NCBI RefSeq assembly: GCF_037893015.1
Contig: NC_133666.1
Span: forward strand, 466,699,642 to 466,763,641
Direction of reading: 5' to 3'
Source: Macrotis lagotis
Taxonomy: Eukaryota > Chordata > Mammalia > Peramelemorphia > Peramelidae
DNA length: 64,000 nt
Shown here: piece by piece, positions 22,900-34,525 of the stretch
Position numbering within the stretch: position 1 is the stretch's first letter
How the letters are laid out: every line of letters begins with the position of its first letter
The notes under the pieces: model-generated
What the model saw: only the letters and a program-made list of their open reading frames with translations
What the model was told of the DNA's origin: nothing
Database searches by the model: none
Made by a program: the position numbers and the translations under genes

Positions 22900-23095
22900 C
22901 ATAGAGTAGATAGAACACTGGATTTCTGGAGAATGAGGATCTGGCTTTGAATTCTGACTTTGCTACTTACTATTTGTACAACTTTTTTTTTTTTGCTGAA
23001 CTAAAATGATTTTACCTCTCTGTTTTTCATGTGCAAAACAGGAAGAGGGTTTGGACTAAATGGTCTAGCTTTAAACTATGGTTCTGATATAATAG
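22900..23095 (+). mobile_element. MIR-type SINE
   Basis: GAGTAGATAGAACACTGGAT, TTGAATTCTGACTTTGCTAC and GTTTGGACTAAATGGTCTAG follow the MIR body order, with a T-run insertion at about 22983-22995. Confidence 0.55.
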
Positions 23096-24009
23096 CTTTC
23101 TTCAAGTTTTTGAAGGACTGTCACAAGTGGGAGAAATGATGCTTGAAGTTTAGATCCACAACATTGCTAGTGGTCTTATCAAAAAAGCAAATTTAGTCTT
23201 AATGTAAGGTGAATCTCCCAAGAATTAGAGAATCTAAAAATGAAACAGGCTACCTCAAGAGGTAGTGAATTCTCTTTCCTGGTGTCTGTAAGCAAAAGTT
23301 CTATGATCACTTAGAGAGAAAATGGGACCCTGAGCAAGTGGCTTAAGCCCTATTAAGTGTAAGGATTAATAATAACACCTGGCTACCAAGGTTGTTAGGA
23401 AGCTCAAATGATTTAATATATAAAATGTTTCCTAAACTTTAAGGTGCTATTTAATTTTTAGATTTTATTATTGTTAGTATGATGATGTTGATGATGATGA
23501 TGTTGATGTTGGGACAGTTGCTTTTATGGTCCTGTCCAATTTTAGCATTTTTTTTAGAGTTCAGAGCTTCCATGTTCTGACTAGTTGGGGAATAAACCAC
23601 AAGAATGACAGAAAGTGAAGGCAGCAGTCAATGGTCTTCCTCCTATACTTCTTCATTAAACTCTCATTTCTCCCACACTTATTCATTAAAACTATTTAGG
23701 CAAGCCACTGAGATTATTTTCTGTTTATCCAATATGCTCTTTTAAAATAACCAGTCTCCACTCTTCTCAAAAATTTTGGAAGTACTTTTTGCCCATAATT
23801 TAAGTTCTATAACCCTCAGTATAGTAATCAATATATATATATATATATATTTAAAGTTATAGAGATGTTATATACATACATGTATGTATGTGTGGTTCAG
23901 AAAAATTTTCCTAAAAATATGATACACAGAAAAATGTCAAATGGTAGGTCAAGAGATGGTAGTAGAGCCCTAAATTTGTTCTTTCATTGCTTTAGACCAT
24001 ATATTATTA

Positions 24010-24170
24010 CCTGAATCAATCAATACAATTTCATTAAGCATCTACTGCATAAGATGCATTATGGAAGACATAAAGGAGAACAGTCCTTGTCCTCAAGGAG
24101 CTTATATTCTATAGTGGGGAACAACCATGCATATATAAGTATATAGAAAGTATAATCAAAGAAATTTTTA
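24010..24170 (+). repeat. Dispersed old repeat (CCTCAAGGAGCTTATATTCT type)
   Basis: TTAAGCATCTACTGCATAAG, then CAGTCCTTGTCCTCAAGG and AGCTTATATTCTATAGTGG. Related blocks occur near 9915, 35960, 39290 and 63780. Family not named with certainty. Confidence 0.4.
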
Positions 24171-24324
24171 GGGGGAGGTACTAGTTACTATGGTGAATTG
24201 GCATGCTGTTTTCAATGAATAATCTTAAATTCAAATTTCAAATTTATGAAATACATAAAGTAAAATGAAACCTTGGAATCCATTTGAGGAAGTTCAGAGT
24301 CTTGAAAAATCTTTACATTTAATA

Positions 24325-24480
24325 AATATGATGCAGCAGAAAGATTGCAGAACTTGGAATCAAAAGATCTGAGTTGAAATCTTGATGACTGTAGACAAAT
24401 CACAATCTCTCTGATCTTCACTTTCTCATCTGAACAATGGTGGTTAGTATTGTATTTCCTATTTCACTAGATTATTGTAA
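24325..24480 (+). mobile_element. MIR-type SINE
   Basis: GCAGCAGAAAGATTGCAGAA, TCAAAAGATCTGAGTTGAAA and CTTTCTCATCTGAACAATGG occur in MIR order. Confidence 0.5.
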
Positions 24481-25389
24481 AACCATTTTAACTCATAAAG
24501 TACTATATCAGTAAGATTTGTTAGGATTCAGGTTTCTCAGGTTTACAAAATGTTTTTCCCAGAAGATTGGTTGCACAAGTATTATTACATTTCTTAAGGA
24601 ATGTTTCTTTAAAAGAACTCAAAGCAGCCCTATCAAGGATTATCACTCACTCAGAAAATATTTTCAAGTTCTACTGAAATACTCTCACTTATTCTCTTCA
24701 GTATTCTTACAAAACTAGAGATGACAGCAACAAAAATGTTAAAATTGTAGGAAAAAAACTTGAAATAGCTTGTGTGAGACACTTAAGCTTTTAAGATAAA
24801 AACCTGAAATATTTTGTACATGAAGAGCAAAGAGGGTACTTTTTGGCAATTAAACAAAAACTTAGTACATGATGATTTTTACAAAAGATCAGCAGTCACT
24901 GCTGTTGAAGATGAACTTATTTTCATCTTTAAGGTTTACATACCTTTAGTAGACATTTGTAGCACTTAGCAAAGAGTAAAACATTTAGCACAACGTCTGG
25001 CACATAATATATATTATATAAATTATTCATTAATTATTATATTGATGTTTTCAAGAAAGTCAGTATTCATCATTATGGAAACTATAAAGACTTTTGGAAA
25101 CCCAGAATGATCAGTTTTATTCATTTAATTGCTTGAGTTGTGGTTAAACTTTCAAAAATAGCACATCTGTTGGTTGATTTGTTTTTTATAGTACCTCTCA
25201 TTGCAAATAATACTCATATAGGTTGTGCATTTTGTGTGATGCAGTACTTTGAAGGTGGTAAAAATGTAGTTATCAAAAGCTAAACATTTTTGAAAAGGGG
25301 ACAGGGTAAAAAAAGAGAAAGGTAAGTAAAATATGATATAGCTATTATAACAATAAATGTGAATGAATAAATCATTCATAAAATGAAAG

Positions 25390-25889
25390 CAAGTAGAAGA
25401 CAGACTAGAAACCAGAATCTAACAATATGTTATGAGAAATTCACTTGAAAAAGAAAAACATAGAGTTAAAATCAAGAACTAAAGCAGAATTTACTAAGCT
25501 TCAGCTAATGTAAAATGGCAGAAGTAATGATTATGATCTCAGACAAAACAAAAACAAAAATAGACCTAATTAAAAGAAATATTCAGGAATATATTTTGCT
25601 AAAAGGCACTGCTATCAATGAAGTAATATCAATATTAAGCATATATGAACCAAATGTCATAGCACACAAATTCTCAAAGGAAAAATTAAATGAGTCATGG
25701 GAGGAAATAGAAAGAAAAATTATACAAATAGAGTAATTCAACTCCCCCCCCTCAGATCTAAATAAATCTAATAATAAAATAAAGAAATAAAGGAGATTAA
25801 TGGAATTTTAGATGAGTTAACTATGATAGTCCTTTGGAGAATATTGAATGACAATTGAAAGAATTATGAATTTTTCTTTTTTCTTTTTT
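25390..25889 (+). pseudogene. Old L1 ORF2, endonuclease part (left piece of an interrupted L1)
   Basis: Encodes broken pieces of the L1 apurinic-endonuclease domain: a V-M-I-M-I-S-DKTKTKIDL segment, a ..LLKGTAINEVISILSIYEPN block (the tyrosine-containing IY-P element), and AHKFSKEKLNE. It parallels 52030-52330 in the full-length L1. The frame is closed by stops. The same L1 resumes at 29335, after a SINE and the HAL1-like element. Confidence 0.65.
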
Positions 25890-26034
25890 TTTAGAATTTT
25901 TGCAAGGAAAATGGGGCTAAGTGGCTTGCCCAAATCCACACAGCTAGGTAATTATTATGTGTCTGAGGTAGGATTTGAACTCAGGTACTCCTGACTCCAG
26001 GGCCAGTGGTCTATCCACTGTACTACCTAGCTGG
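25890..26034 (-). mobile_element. Marsupial tRNA-type SINE (WSINE1-like)
   Basis: T-rich start, then GCAAGGAAAATGGGGCTAAG, TGGCTTGCCCAAATCC, TACTCCTGACTCCAGGGCC and a terminal CTACCTAGCTGGCCC. The flanks ATGAATTTTTCTT (left) and ATGCCTCTTTCTT (right, 26041 region) look like a decayed target-site duplication within the host L1 sequence. Confidence 0.75.
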
Positions 26035-26282
26035 CCCAAATGCCTCTTTCTTTTTTTTTAATTTTAAAGATAATGTATTTATTTATTTAGTTTTCAGCAT
26101 TCATTTTTTTAAATTTATTTTTTATTCTCATTTTGTACAAATGTTTTTTTTACATTAATAAAATATTCTTGTTTAAAAGTAAACAAAATACCCCCCCCCA
26201 TGAATACAGATAGACTTGCTTGGGCAAAAAAAGTAAAGGGGAGAGAAAAAAGATTAAAATAAAAAAAAATAGTAGTAATTGT

Positions 26283-26445
26283 AGGTATGGCCAGGTGGCG
26301 CAATGGACAAAGCACCAGCCCTGGAGCCACAAGCACCCGAGTCCATATCCAGCCTCGTAAACCCAACAATAACCCAGCCATGTGAGATGCAGGCCACCCG
26401 ATCCCCACTGACCTGCAAAAAACCAAAAAGAAGAGAAAAAAAAAG
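26283..26445 (+). mobile_element. SINE-like module 1 in the HAL1-like 3' part
   Basis: GGCCAGGTGGCGCAATGGAC, AAGCACCAGCCCTGGAGCC and AGCCATGTGAGATGCAGGCC are a diverged tRNA-SINE body, followed by an A-rich stretch. It is preceded by AATAGTAGTAATTGTAGG, nearly the same flank as module 2. Confidence 0.55.
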
Positions 26446-26474
26446 ATCCAAAATAAAATAAAATAGTAATAATA

Positions 26475-26635
26475 GTAGGGGTGGCTGGGTAGCAGACAGA
26501 GCATTGGCCCTTGTGCCAGGAGCACCTGGGTCCAAATCCGGCCCCAGACACCCAAAGATCACCCTGCTATATGGCCCCAGGCAGGCCACCCAGCCCCACT
26601 TGCCCTGCACCCTCCCCCAAATAATAATAACAAAA
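26475..26635 (+). mobile_element. SINE-like module 2 in the HAL1-like 3' part
   Basis: GGGGTGGCTGGGTAGCAGAC, TTGTGCCAGGAGCACCTGGG, TATATGGCCCCAGGCAGGCC. Preceded by AATAGTAATAATAGTAGG, like module 1. C-rich compared with WSINE1-like copies elsewhere in the window. Confidence 0.55.
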
Positions 26636-26825
26636 AATGTGCTTCAGTCTTTGTTCCAACACCAACAACTCTGTTACGGGTGGATCACATTCTTTATAAG
26701 TCCATCAAAAAAGTTACTTCCATATTTTTCCAACGTTGCCATTGCTAATCGCAACTCCCTCCTTTCTTATTTCTCCACTACAATGTACTATATTTTCTCT
26801 CTCCTTCTCACTCTGACTCTGCTGT

Positions 26826-26975
26826 AGGGTTGCTGAGTGGTGCAGCAGACAGATCCCTGGTCCTGGGGCCAAGAAGCCCTGAGCCCCCATACCACCCCTT
26901 AGGCCCAGAATCCACCTGGCCCTATGGTCCTGGGCAGGCCATCCAATCCCAGCCCCTTGAAAGAAGTAAAAAAGA
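26826..26975 (+). mobile_element. SINE-like module 3 in the HAL1-like 3' part
   Basis: GGGTTGCTGAGTGGTGCAGC, GACAGATCCCTGGTCCTGGG and CCCTATGGTCCTGGGCAGGC, ending in an AAAGAAGTAAAAAAG tail. Shares the GGYCCYRGGCAGGCCA block with module 2. Confidence 0.5.
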
Positions 26976-27473
26976 AAATGTGTTATATCTGACCCCTCTC
27001 CCCGCATGGTCCATCCTCTCCTCCTTTATTCACATCCCCACCCCTTCTCCCTGCTCCCCCCTCCTTCTTACTCCAGATGTCTATACCCCATTGAGTATAT
27101 TTGCTGTTTCTTCTCCTAGCCATCTCTGATGAGAGCAAGGGTTCCCTCATTCCCCCTTGCCTCCCCCCTTCCATATCATTGCAATAGCTCATTGTAATAA
27201 AAAAAATCTTATTATGTGAAATATCTTGGACTATTCCCCCTCTCCTTTTTCTTTCTCCCATTCCATTTCCCTTTTTTCTATTGACTCCATTTTTACATCA
27301 TATTTTATCTTCGAATTCAGCTTTCTCCTGTGCTTCAACTATAAAAGCTCTATCTACCTGCTCTATTAACTGAGAAGGTTCATATGAGTATTATCAGTGT
27401 CATTTTTCTATGCAGGAATACATGCAGTTCATCATCATTAAGTCCCTCATATTTTCCCCTTCTCCTTCAATCT

Positions 27474-28574
27474 CTATGCTTCACCTGAGTCCTGTATCTG
27501 AAGATCAAACCTTCTTTTCAGCTCTGGCCATTCCAAAAGGAACATTTGAAATTCCCCTGGTTCATTGAAAGTCCATCTTTTTCCCTGGAAGAGGACATTC
27601 AGCCTTGCTGGGTAGTTCATTCTTGGCTGCATTCTAAGCTCTTTTGCCTTCCAGTATATTGTATTCCAAGCCCTACGAGCTTCCAATGTAGTTGCTGCTA
27701 AGTCCTGTGTGATCCTGACTGCAGCTCCACGATATTTGAACTGTGTCCTTCTGGCTGCTTGTAATATTTTCTCTTTGACTTGGGAGTTCTGGAACTTGGC
27801 TATAATATTCCTAGGGGTTGGTTTTTTGGGATCTCTTTCTCAGGGGGATCGTTGGATTCTCTCCATTTCTATTTTGCCCTCTGTTTCTAGAATATCAGGG
27901 CAATTTTCCTGTAGTAATTATCTGAAAATGATGTCAAAGCTCTTTTCCTGATCATGACTTTCAGGTATTCCAATAATTTTTAAATTATCTTTTCTAAGTC
28001 TGTTTTCCATATCAGTTGTTTTTCCAATGAGATATTTCACATTTTCTTCTAATTTTTCATTTTTTGTATTGATTTGTATTGTATTGAGTCCTGATTTCTG
28101 TTAAATTTCTGTTAAATCCATCAATCTCCCTGAATTCTATTCTTTGTCTGAAGGATTTGTTCTCTTCAGAGAGTTTTCTTATCTCTTTTTCCATCTGGCC
28201 AATTTTGCTTTTTAAAGCATTCTTCTCCTCAATAACTTTTGAACTGTTTTATCCATTTGACCTAAGCTGGTTTTTAGCATGCTATTTTCTTCAGCATTTT
28301 TTTGGATTTCCTTGACTAAGCTGCTGACTTCATTTTCATGTTTTTCCTACATCTCTCTCCTTTCTTTTCCCAGTTTTTCTTCCAACTCCCTCATTTGATT
28401 TTCAAAGTCTTTTTTGAGCTCTGTCATAGCCTGAGCCCAATTTCTGTTTTGCTTGGAGTCTTTAGATGCAGGAGCTTGTGCTTCCTCATCTTCAGACTGA
28501 GTATTTTGATCCTTCTTGGGCTCATTTGCAAAATATTTCTCAATAGTCTTTTTTTTGTTTCTTTGCTTGCTCAT
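27474..28574 (-). pseudogene. ORF1 of the HAL1-like element (broken)
   Basis: The minus-strand frame begins MSKQRNKKKTIEKYF at 28574 and runs into a Glu/Lys-rich coiled-coil segment (TELKKDFENQMRELEEKLGK). A TAG follows REM at about 28346-28344; the frame then continues as a KENEVSSLVKEIQKNAEENS-like coil with further shifts. The last part is clean: TIYWKAKELRMQPRMNYPAR and a terminal FQGKRWTFNEPGEFQ-type block ending at 27474. The C-terminal block parallels that of the full-length L1 ORF1 near 50980-51060 (basic RNA-binding C-terminal domain). Total span is 1101 nt, the normal L1 ORF1 size. Inactive. Confidence 0.7.
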
Positions 28575-29289
28575 TTTCCCAGCCTGGGCCTGGTTTTGGG
28601 GTGCTTCCTGAGCTTTTGGGACACTCCCACAAGGGTCTCAGTGTGTGAGGCTCTGTCCTCCCTCCTGGTCTGTGAATGACCATAAGCGCCCCCTTCTGCC
28701 ACGGGGCCGAGGTGGGGGGCCCCTGTTGTTCTATGGGGGGGCCTAGACTGGGATCAGGATCTGAATGTGGTCAGAGCCACAGAGTCCTGTTCCAGGGGCA
28801 GAGGACAGAGCTTGGCAGTCTCTCTCTCTCTCTTCACTCCCCTCCCTCTGCTCAATGGTCTCCTGGGGGCTCCGCCTGCTTCTGTTTCCTGGTCTAGGCT
28901 GAGGAAAGACCAAGCTGCTGGCTCTGTGCCCTGAGGGCTGGGCTCCACATGCTTGCTCTGGCAGAGGTCCCCCACTGTTCCCCCACTTTGTGCCTGGTGC
29001 TCCCCAGGGTGCAGCTCAGGAGACTCCCCCGCTGCTGTGAGCCATGGCTCCCAGTGCCCTGGGGCTGCCTCTGGGAGGCTGAAGTCCTTTCACTCTGGCG
29101 GCCCACCCCCTCTGGCAGGTCGCCCCTCCGACCCCAGGAAGCTGAGCCTTTCTGGTCTTTTCCAGGTTACCTTGAGTAGGAGAACTGCCTCACTGGGTCC
29201 CTTTGTGGGTTCTGTCTCTTGAAAGTTTAGTTAGAGTCCTTAGCTTATGAGTTATATCAGAGAGCTCCTAAGACTGGATCCCTTCATGT

Positions 29290-29309
29290 CGCCATCTTGG
29301 CTCCGCCCC
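29290..29309 (-). promoter_or_regulatory. YY1-type site at the 5' end of the HAL1-like element
   Basis: GCCATCTTGGCTCC (minus: GGAGCCAAGATGGC) lies in the first 30 bp of the element. L1 5' UTRs carry a YY1 site (CAAGATGGC) near +10 that helps place transcription initiation. The full-length L1 has CCAAGATGG in the same relative position (49305-49313). Confidence 0.55.
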
Positions 29310-29334
29310 CAGCATTCCCAAATGCCTCTTTCTT

Positions 29335-30832
29335 AACTCTTTATGATACCTTCACAAAAATTGCCCACGTATTGGGACTTAAAAATTCACAAACAAATGC
29401 AGAAAAGCAGAAGTATTTAATGCACCCCTTTCCAAGAATAATGCAATAAAATTGCATTCAATAAAGGACATATGAGGATAGATTAAAAATTAATTAAAAA
29501 CTAAATAACCTAATTATAATGAATGAATGAAAAGAGCAAATCATAGAAACAATAATTTCATTAACAAGAATAACAATGAAACAATGCACTAAAATATAGG
29601 ATATAATCAAAACAATACTTAGGGAAATTTTTATACCTTTAAATACTTATATCAGTAAAAGAGAGAAAGAGTAGATGATGATTTGGTCCTGCAACTAAAA
29701 AACTTGAAAAAGAACAAATTAAAAATTCTGAATCTCAAATTAGGGATGAATAAAACTGAAAGTTAAAAAACAAACATTAAACTAATAAATAAAATTTGAG
29801 GTGATTATATGAAAAAATAGCATATTGACTAAAAAAATAAAGAATAAAACCAAACTACCAGTATCAAATTTGATCAATCTTCATCAATGAAGATAAAATT
29901 AATGCACTTAAGAGTTATTTTGCCCTACTCTATGTCAATAAAATGTATCATCTAAATTAAATGTATAACTATTTACAAAGTTATGCCTAGATTTTATAGA
30001 AGAGGAAATAGAATTCAACTTATCTTAGAAGAAATTGAACAAGTCATAAATGAACTCCCTAGGAAATTTGCCAGATAGATTTACAAGTGAATTCTACCAA
30101 ACCCTTAAAGAACAATTAATTCCAATACTATTAAAATTATTTTTTAAAAAATAAAGATTCCTGCCAATTTTTTTCTGACACAAATATTGTTTTGATACCT
30201 AGTCCAGAGAGGGAAAAAAAACAGAAAAAACTATAGGGCAATTTCCCTGTTGAATATTGTTACAATAATGGTTGATAAAATGCTAGCAAGGTGATTACAG
30301 CAGTATATCACAAACTTCATACACATATAATTCTGGTGGAATTTATACTAGAAATGCAGTATTTTCACTATTAGGAAAATTATAAGCATAATTTATTATA
30401 TCAGTTAGAAAAGAAAAAACATGTGATAATAAAATACCCATTCTTATTAAAAATACTAGAAAGCATAGAATTAAATTCATATCTTAAAATGATAAGTAGC
30501 ATCTATATAAAATCAAGAGCAAGAATATTTCCCTTTATTTTCCACTAATGGGAATATGCTAGAAACCTTCCCAATAAGATCAAGATAAAGCAAGGATGTC
30601 CATTATTATTCAATGTTATACTAGAAATATTAGCTGTAGCAATGACAAGAAAAAGAAATTAAAGAAATAAAAATAAGTAATGGGGAAACAAAGCTATCAC
30701 TCTTTGCAGTTGGTATGATGGTAAAGGGAAATGTAAAGAATCAATTAAAAACTAGTTGAAACAACTGCTTCAGCAAATTTACATGACATAAAATAAACCT
30801 GCACAAACCATCTCTCTCTCTGTCTCTCTCTG

Positions 30833-30865
<33 letters not shown>

Positions 30866-32005
30866 GTCTCTCTCTCTCTCTCTCTCTCCCCCCTTATGTA
30901 TGTATGTATATATGTATAAATATACCAGAATAAAATGGAAAAAATATAGGGAAATTCCATTTAGTATAACTGCATATTTGCATTGCATCAAATCTATAAG
31001 ATTGCAAGATCACAAATCATTCCCAATTGATAAATGGTCAAAGGATATGAACAGTTTTCAAATGAAGAAATTAAAACTTTATAATAAACATATGAAAAAA
31101 GGCTCCAAATCATTATTGATTAGAGAAATGCAAATTAAAACAGCAATGAGGTATCATCTTATACATATCAGAGTGGCCAAGTTGAGAAAAACGGAACATG
31201 ATCAATGTTGGAGAGGCTGTGGGAGGACTGGGACATAGATGCATTGCTGGTAGAGTTGTGAATGGATCTAATCTTTCTGAAGAACAATAGGGAACTATGC
31301 TGAAAGAGCAATAAAACTGTTCATATCCTTTGGCCCAGAAATTCCAATCTAGGTTTATATCCAGAAGAAATTATAGAAAAAGGGAAAAGTCCTACATATT
31401 CCAAAATATTCATAACAGCTCTTTTTGAAGTGGCAAAGGATTGGAAATTGAGAGGATGCCCATCAATTGGGGAATGGCTAAACAAGTTATGGTACATGAA
31501 TACTATGGAATATTATTGTTCTATAAGAAACCATAAATGGTCAGATTCTGGAGAAGCCTGGAATGACTTATGGGATCTGATGCTGAGCGAAGGCAGTAGA
31601 ACCAAGAGAACAATGTACACATCAACAACAACATTGTGAGATGATCAGCCTTGATGGAAGCAGCTCCTCTCAGCCGTCCATTGAACTAGAACAACTAACT
31701 GTATTAGAGTGTGGCTATGGACTACATTATCCCCATCCAGAGGAAGAAAAACAAAACAAAACTCACAAAAAAACCCCTTCAGAATCTAATGAACACTTTA
31801 TAAAAATTATCTCTTATGTATCTCTTATCCTTAATCCTAATTCCTCATGCCAAAAATCACTAATTTGTAAACATGTTTAACAAAATATTATGTAAAATGC
31901 TAACCTGACTGTTCCCTATTGAGGGGAGGAGGATGGGAAAGGAGAGTGGAGGGAAATTTTGTAACTTGGAAATATGCATGTAGTAATCATCAAAACAATC
32001 TGATA
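29335..32005 (+). pseudogene. Old L1 ORF2 and 3' UTR (right piece of the interrupted L1)
   Basis: Resumes with a GATACCTTCACAAAAATTGC segment matching the TKIDH endonuclease block, then RT remnants (GAATTCTACCAAACCC near 30091, GGGAATATGCTAG and CAAGATAAAGCAAGGATGTC near 30580, LFNVILE near 30610). A (TCTG)n tract lies at 30810. The C-terminal region follows (CCCAATTGATAAATGGTCAA near 31023, RTKRTMYTSTTTL at about 31600-31639) and the 3' UTR runs to about 32005. Frames are broken throughout except for short islands. It is the host of both the SINE at 25890 and the HAL1-like insertion. Confidence 0.7.
30810..30894. repeat. (TCTC/TCTG)n microsatellite
   Basis: About 85 bp of TC/TG dinucleotides within an L1 remnant. 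The minus-strand frame gives an Arg/Glu/Asp artefact. Confidence 0.9.
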
Positions 32006-32009
32006 CTGG

Positions 32010-32750
32010 AGAAGAATTACAGTAATTGACGAATGGAATTTATTAGGGACAAAATATATAGAATTAAATGATCACAGTAAACTTGTGTGTGATAAACCCA
32101 AAGATCCAAGAGATTAGAACAAGACTTTATTTTTTAGGTTTTTGCAAGGCAATGGGGTTAAGTGGCTTGCCCAAGGCCACATAGCTAGGTAATTATTAAG
32201 TGTCTGAGACCAGATTTGAACTCAGGCACGCCTGACTCCAGGGCCAGTGTTCTATCCACTGTGCCACCTAGCCACCCCAAGAATTCATTTTTGACAAAAA
32301 ACTACCAAGAAAACTAGAATAAAATCTGGCAAAGACTAGATATAGACCAATATCTCATACTATATATTAAGGTAAGCTAAATATGGTACATGATTTAGAC
32401 ATAAAGAATGAAGTCATAAGCAAATTAGGGGAGAAAATTAGATAAGAAATGATGAGGATATTGATTTTTACAAAATCCTGGGAAGATTTAGATGAACTGA
32501 TGCAAAAAAATAAGCAGAATCAGGAGAGCATTATTTCTTAAGCAATATTGTAATGATGATCAGCTGTGAAAGACTTAGCTTCTCTGATCAGTACAGTGAA
32601 CCACAACCATTCCAAAGGATTTCTGATGAAAAAAATGCTATCTACCCCCAGAGAGAGAACTGAGTATATTTTCTTCTTTCTTTTTCTTGTTTCCCAACCA
32701 CCCCCCTCCCCCTTCCCAGAAACATAGTTAATGTGAAGAAAGAGAAAAGA
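32010..32750 (+). pseudogene. Second old L1 ORF2 fragment, split by a SINE
   Basis: Left part has GATAAACCCAAAGATCCAAG (compare FDKPR at about 54660). After the SINE, the right part has TTTTTGACAAAAAACTACCA, TATAGACCAATATCTCATAC and GAACTGATGCAAAAAAATAAG, in L1 ORF2 C-terminal order. No intact frame. Confidence 0.55.
32125..32280 (-). mobile_element. Marsupial tRNA-type SINE (WSINE1-like)
   Basis: GGTTTTTGCAAGGCAATGGG, GTGGCTTGCCCAAGGCCACA, TAGGTAATTATTAAGTGTCT and CCACTGTGCCACCTAGCC in reversed order. Little diverged from the other copies, so comparatively young. Confidence 0.8.
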
Positions 32751-33373
32751 ATTACATCTTCTTCTCCAAATGCAGTCCTTTATCTACTATGCTGGCTATT
32801 ATACCAAATGGTTATGTCTTTTCTATGTATATGGATCATTCATCTATATTAACGAATCAAGGCAGAGGTAGAGATTAGAAATGAAATATAGGAAGTCAAT
32901 AAGCCTACCAGGGATTTACATTCTATGTAGGAAAAACAACACATTACAAGAAAACAATTCTGCTCTTGATAATCAAAATAATCCTGAGAAGGAATTGTTG
33001 GGTTTTTTGTCTGAAAACTGAGCTGTATGTTATGAAGCAGAAATTTATATACATTAAAATATATGCTGTAGTTCTAATAGTAACACAGTTGAATTAAGGT
33101 TGTAGACCAAAGAACTTTCAATTCAATTGTGCTTATAGAAGCATGAGTTGCTGCGGAATGCATCCCAGAGACTGGCACCTATAATAATTATCTACTTTTA
33201 ATGTCTGAGATTTTAAGACTAGAACAAGGCTTTAAAGGACATCACTTTGGATGGCAAATCCCGGAAACTCCCTTTAATCATAACAGAGGTCAATAAGGCA
33301 TCAATAAGGATAGCTTTGTACATTGAAAGTTAATTCCTAAGCCTGCTAGGTTTTGTATTCTGTGTCCATGTGA

Positions 33374-33688
<315 letters not shown>

Positions 33689-34289
33689 TAGAACTCAAGC
33701 ATGCCTTCCTAACAAAAGATGCCTCCCCCCCCCCCTTCAGATCTTAATTCTGGAAATTTTTTTAAAAAGCAACTAATTCTTAAACTTGTGCTTTATGTAG
33801 TAGTTTTATGTTTTTGGAAAGGTTGTATTTGGACACATTTGGAAATATGTCACATAAGAATTTGAATTATAAGGACGGTGATTTTATGATGATGATAAAT
33901 AGATGGAAAACTTTAACAAGCATTTTAGGTTTACAAAGCACTTTTCATTTATTGCTTATTATAGCCTGCCCTTTTCAGAGATCTGACCCAATGTATTGTT
34001 GGGTTTCCTAAATTATCTCTTAATATTTAAGATATCATAGTATCATTGATCAAGATGTATGTATAATGCAAAATTAATGAAATGATCAGAGATCATTAAC
34101 TTGTAGTCTGGTCAACTTTAAAAAGAATTAATATTGTGATAACTGTATCTCAATATAATTGGTTTCTTTTTAAATTTTATGTATTTTATTTTATTCATTT
34201 AAAAATGTTATAATGAAAAGATATTCTATAGGTTTCGTCTACCAAAGAGGTCTAAAAAGGTTAAGAATTATTAGAGTAAATATTACAAA

Positions 34290-34525
34290 TGTCCAAATTA
34301 ACCATAAAGGATGAAGAAACATACTATCTACATCCAGAGAAATAACTGATAAATAAAAGTATACATAGAATTATTTTATATATATACAAATCTGTACATA
34401 TGTATGTGTGTATGTATATAGAGACATATATACCATTTTATGTCCAATGATGGCCATCTCAGGAAGAAAATGATAATTTTATTGTATATTTAAAAGGAAT
34501 AGCAAGTTGTACATAGTAGATTTGC
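34290..34525 (+). mobile_element. L1 3' UTR fragment
   Basis: CATACTATCTACATCCAGAG, TGATAAATAAAAGTATACAT and an ACATATG-rich middle match the 3' end of the L1 copy at 63330-63620. Confidence 0.55.

Larger units (their letters stand above)
26053..29316 (-). mobile_element. HAL1-like element: ORF1-only L1 derivative with 18-bp TSD
   Basis: On the minus strand the element starts with GGGGGCGGAGCCAAGATGG (about 29310), runs through a GC-rich 5' UTR of about 740 bp and a broken ORF1 (28574-27474), then 1.4 kb of 3' sequence with no trace of ORF2, and ends in TGAATGCTGAAAACTAAATA plus an A-rich tail. CCCAAATGCCTCTTTCTT flanks it exactly at 26035-26052 and 29317-29334. Half-L1 (HAL1) elements are L1 derivatives that kept ORF1 and lost ORF2, and this fits; an internally deleted single L1 copy is the alternative. 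Its 3' segment contains three SINE-like modules (26283-26975) in opposite orientation to the element. Confidence 0.7.

Noticed and set aside
26115..26610. Three overlapping minus-strand frames of 118-146 codons
   Set aside because: They read through SINE-like modules and A/T-rich tails of the HAL1-like element; the peptide matches reversed SINE sequence, not a protein family.
28676..29222. Several open frames of 70-89 codons on both strands
   Set aside because: They fall in the GC-rich 5' UTR of the HAL1-like element and show no conserved domain.
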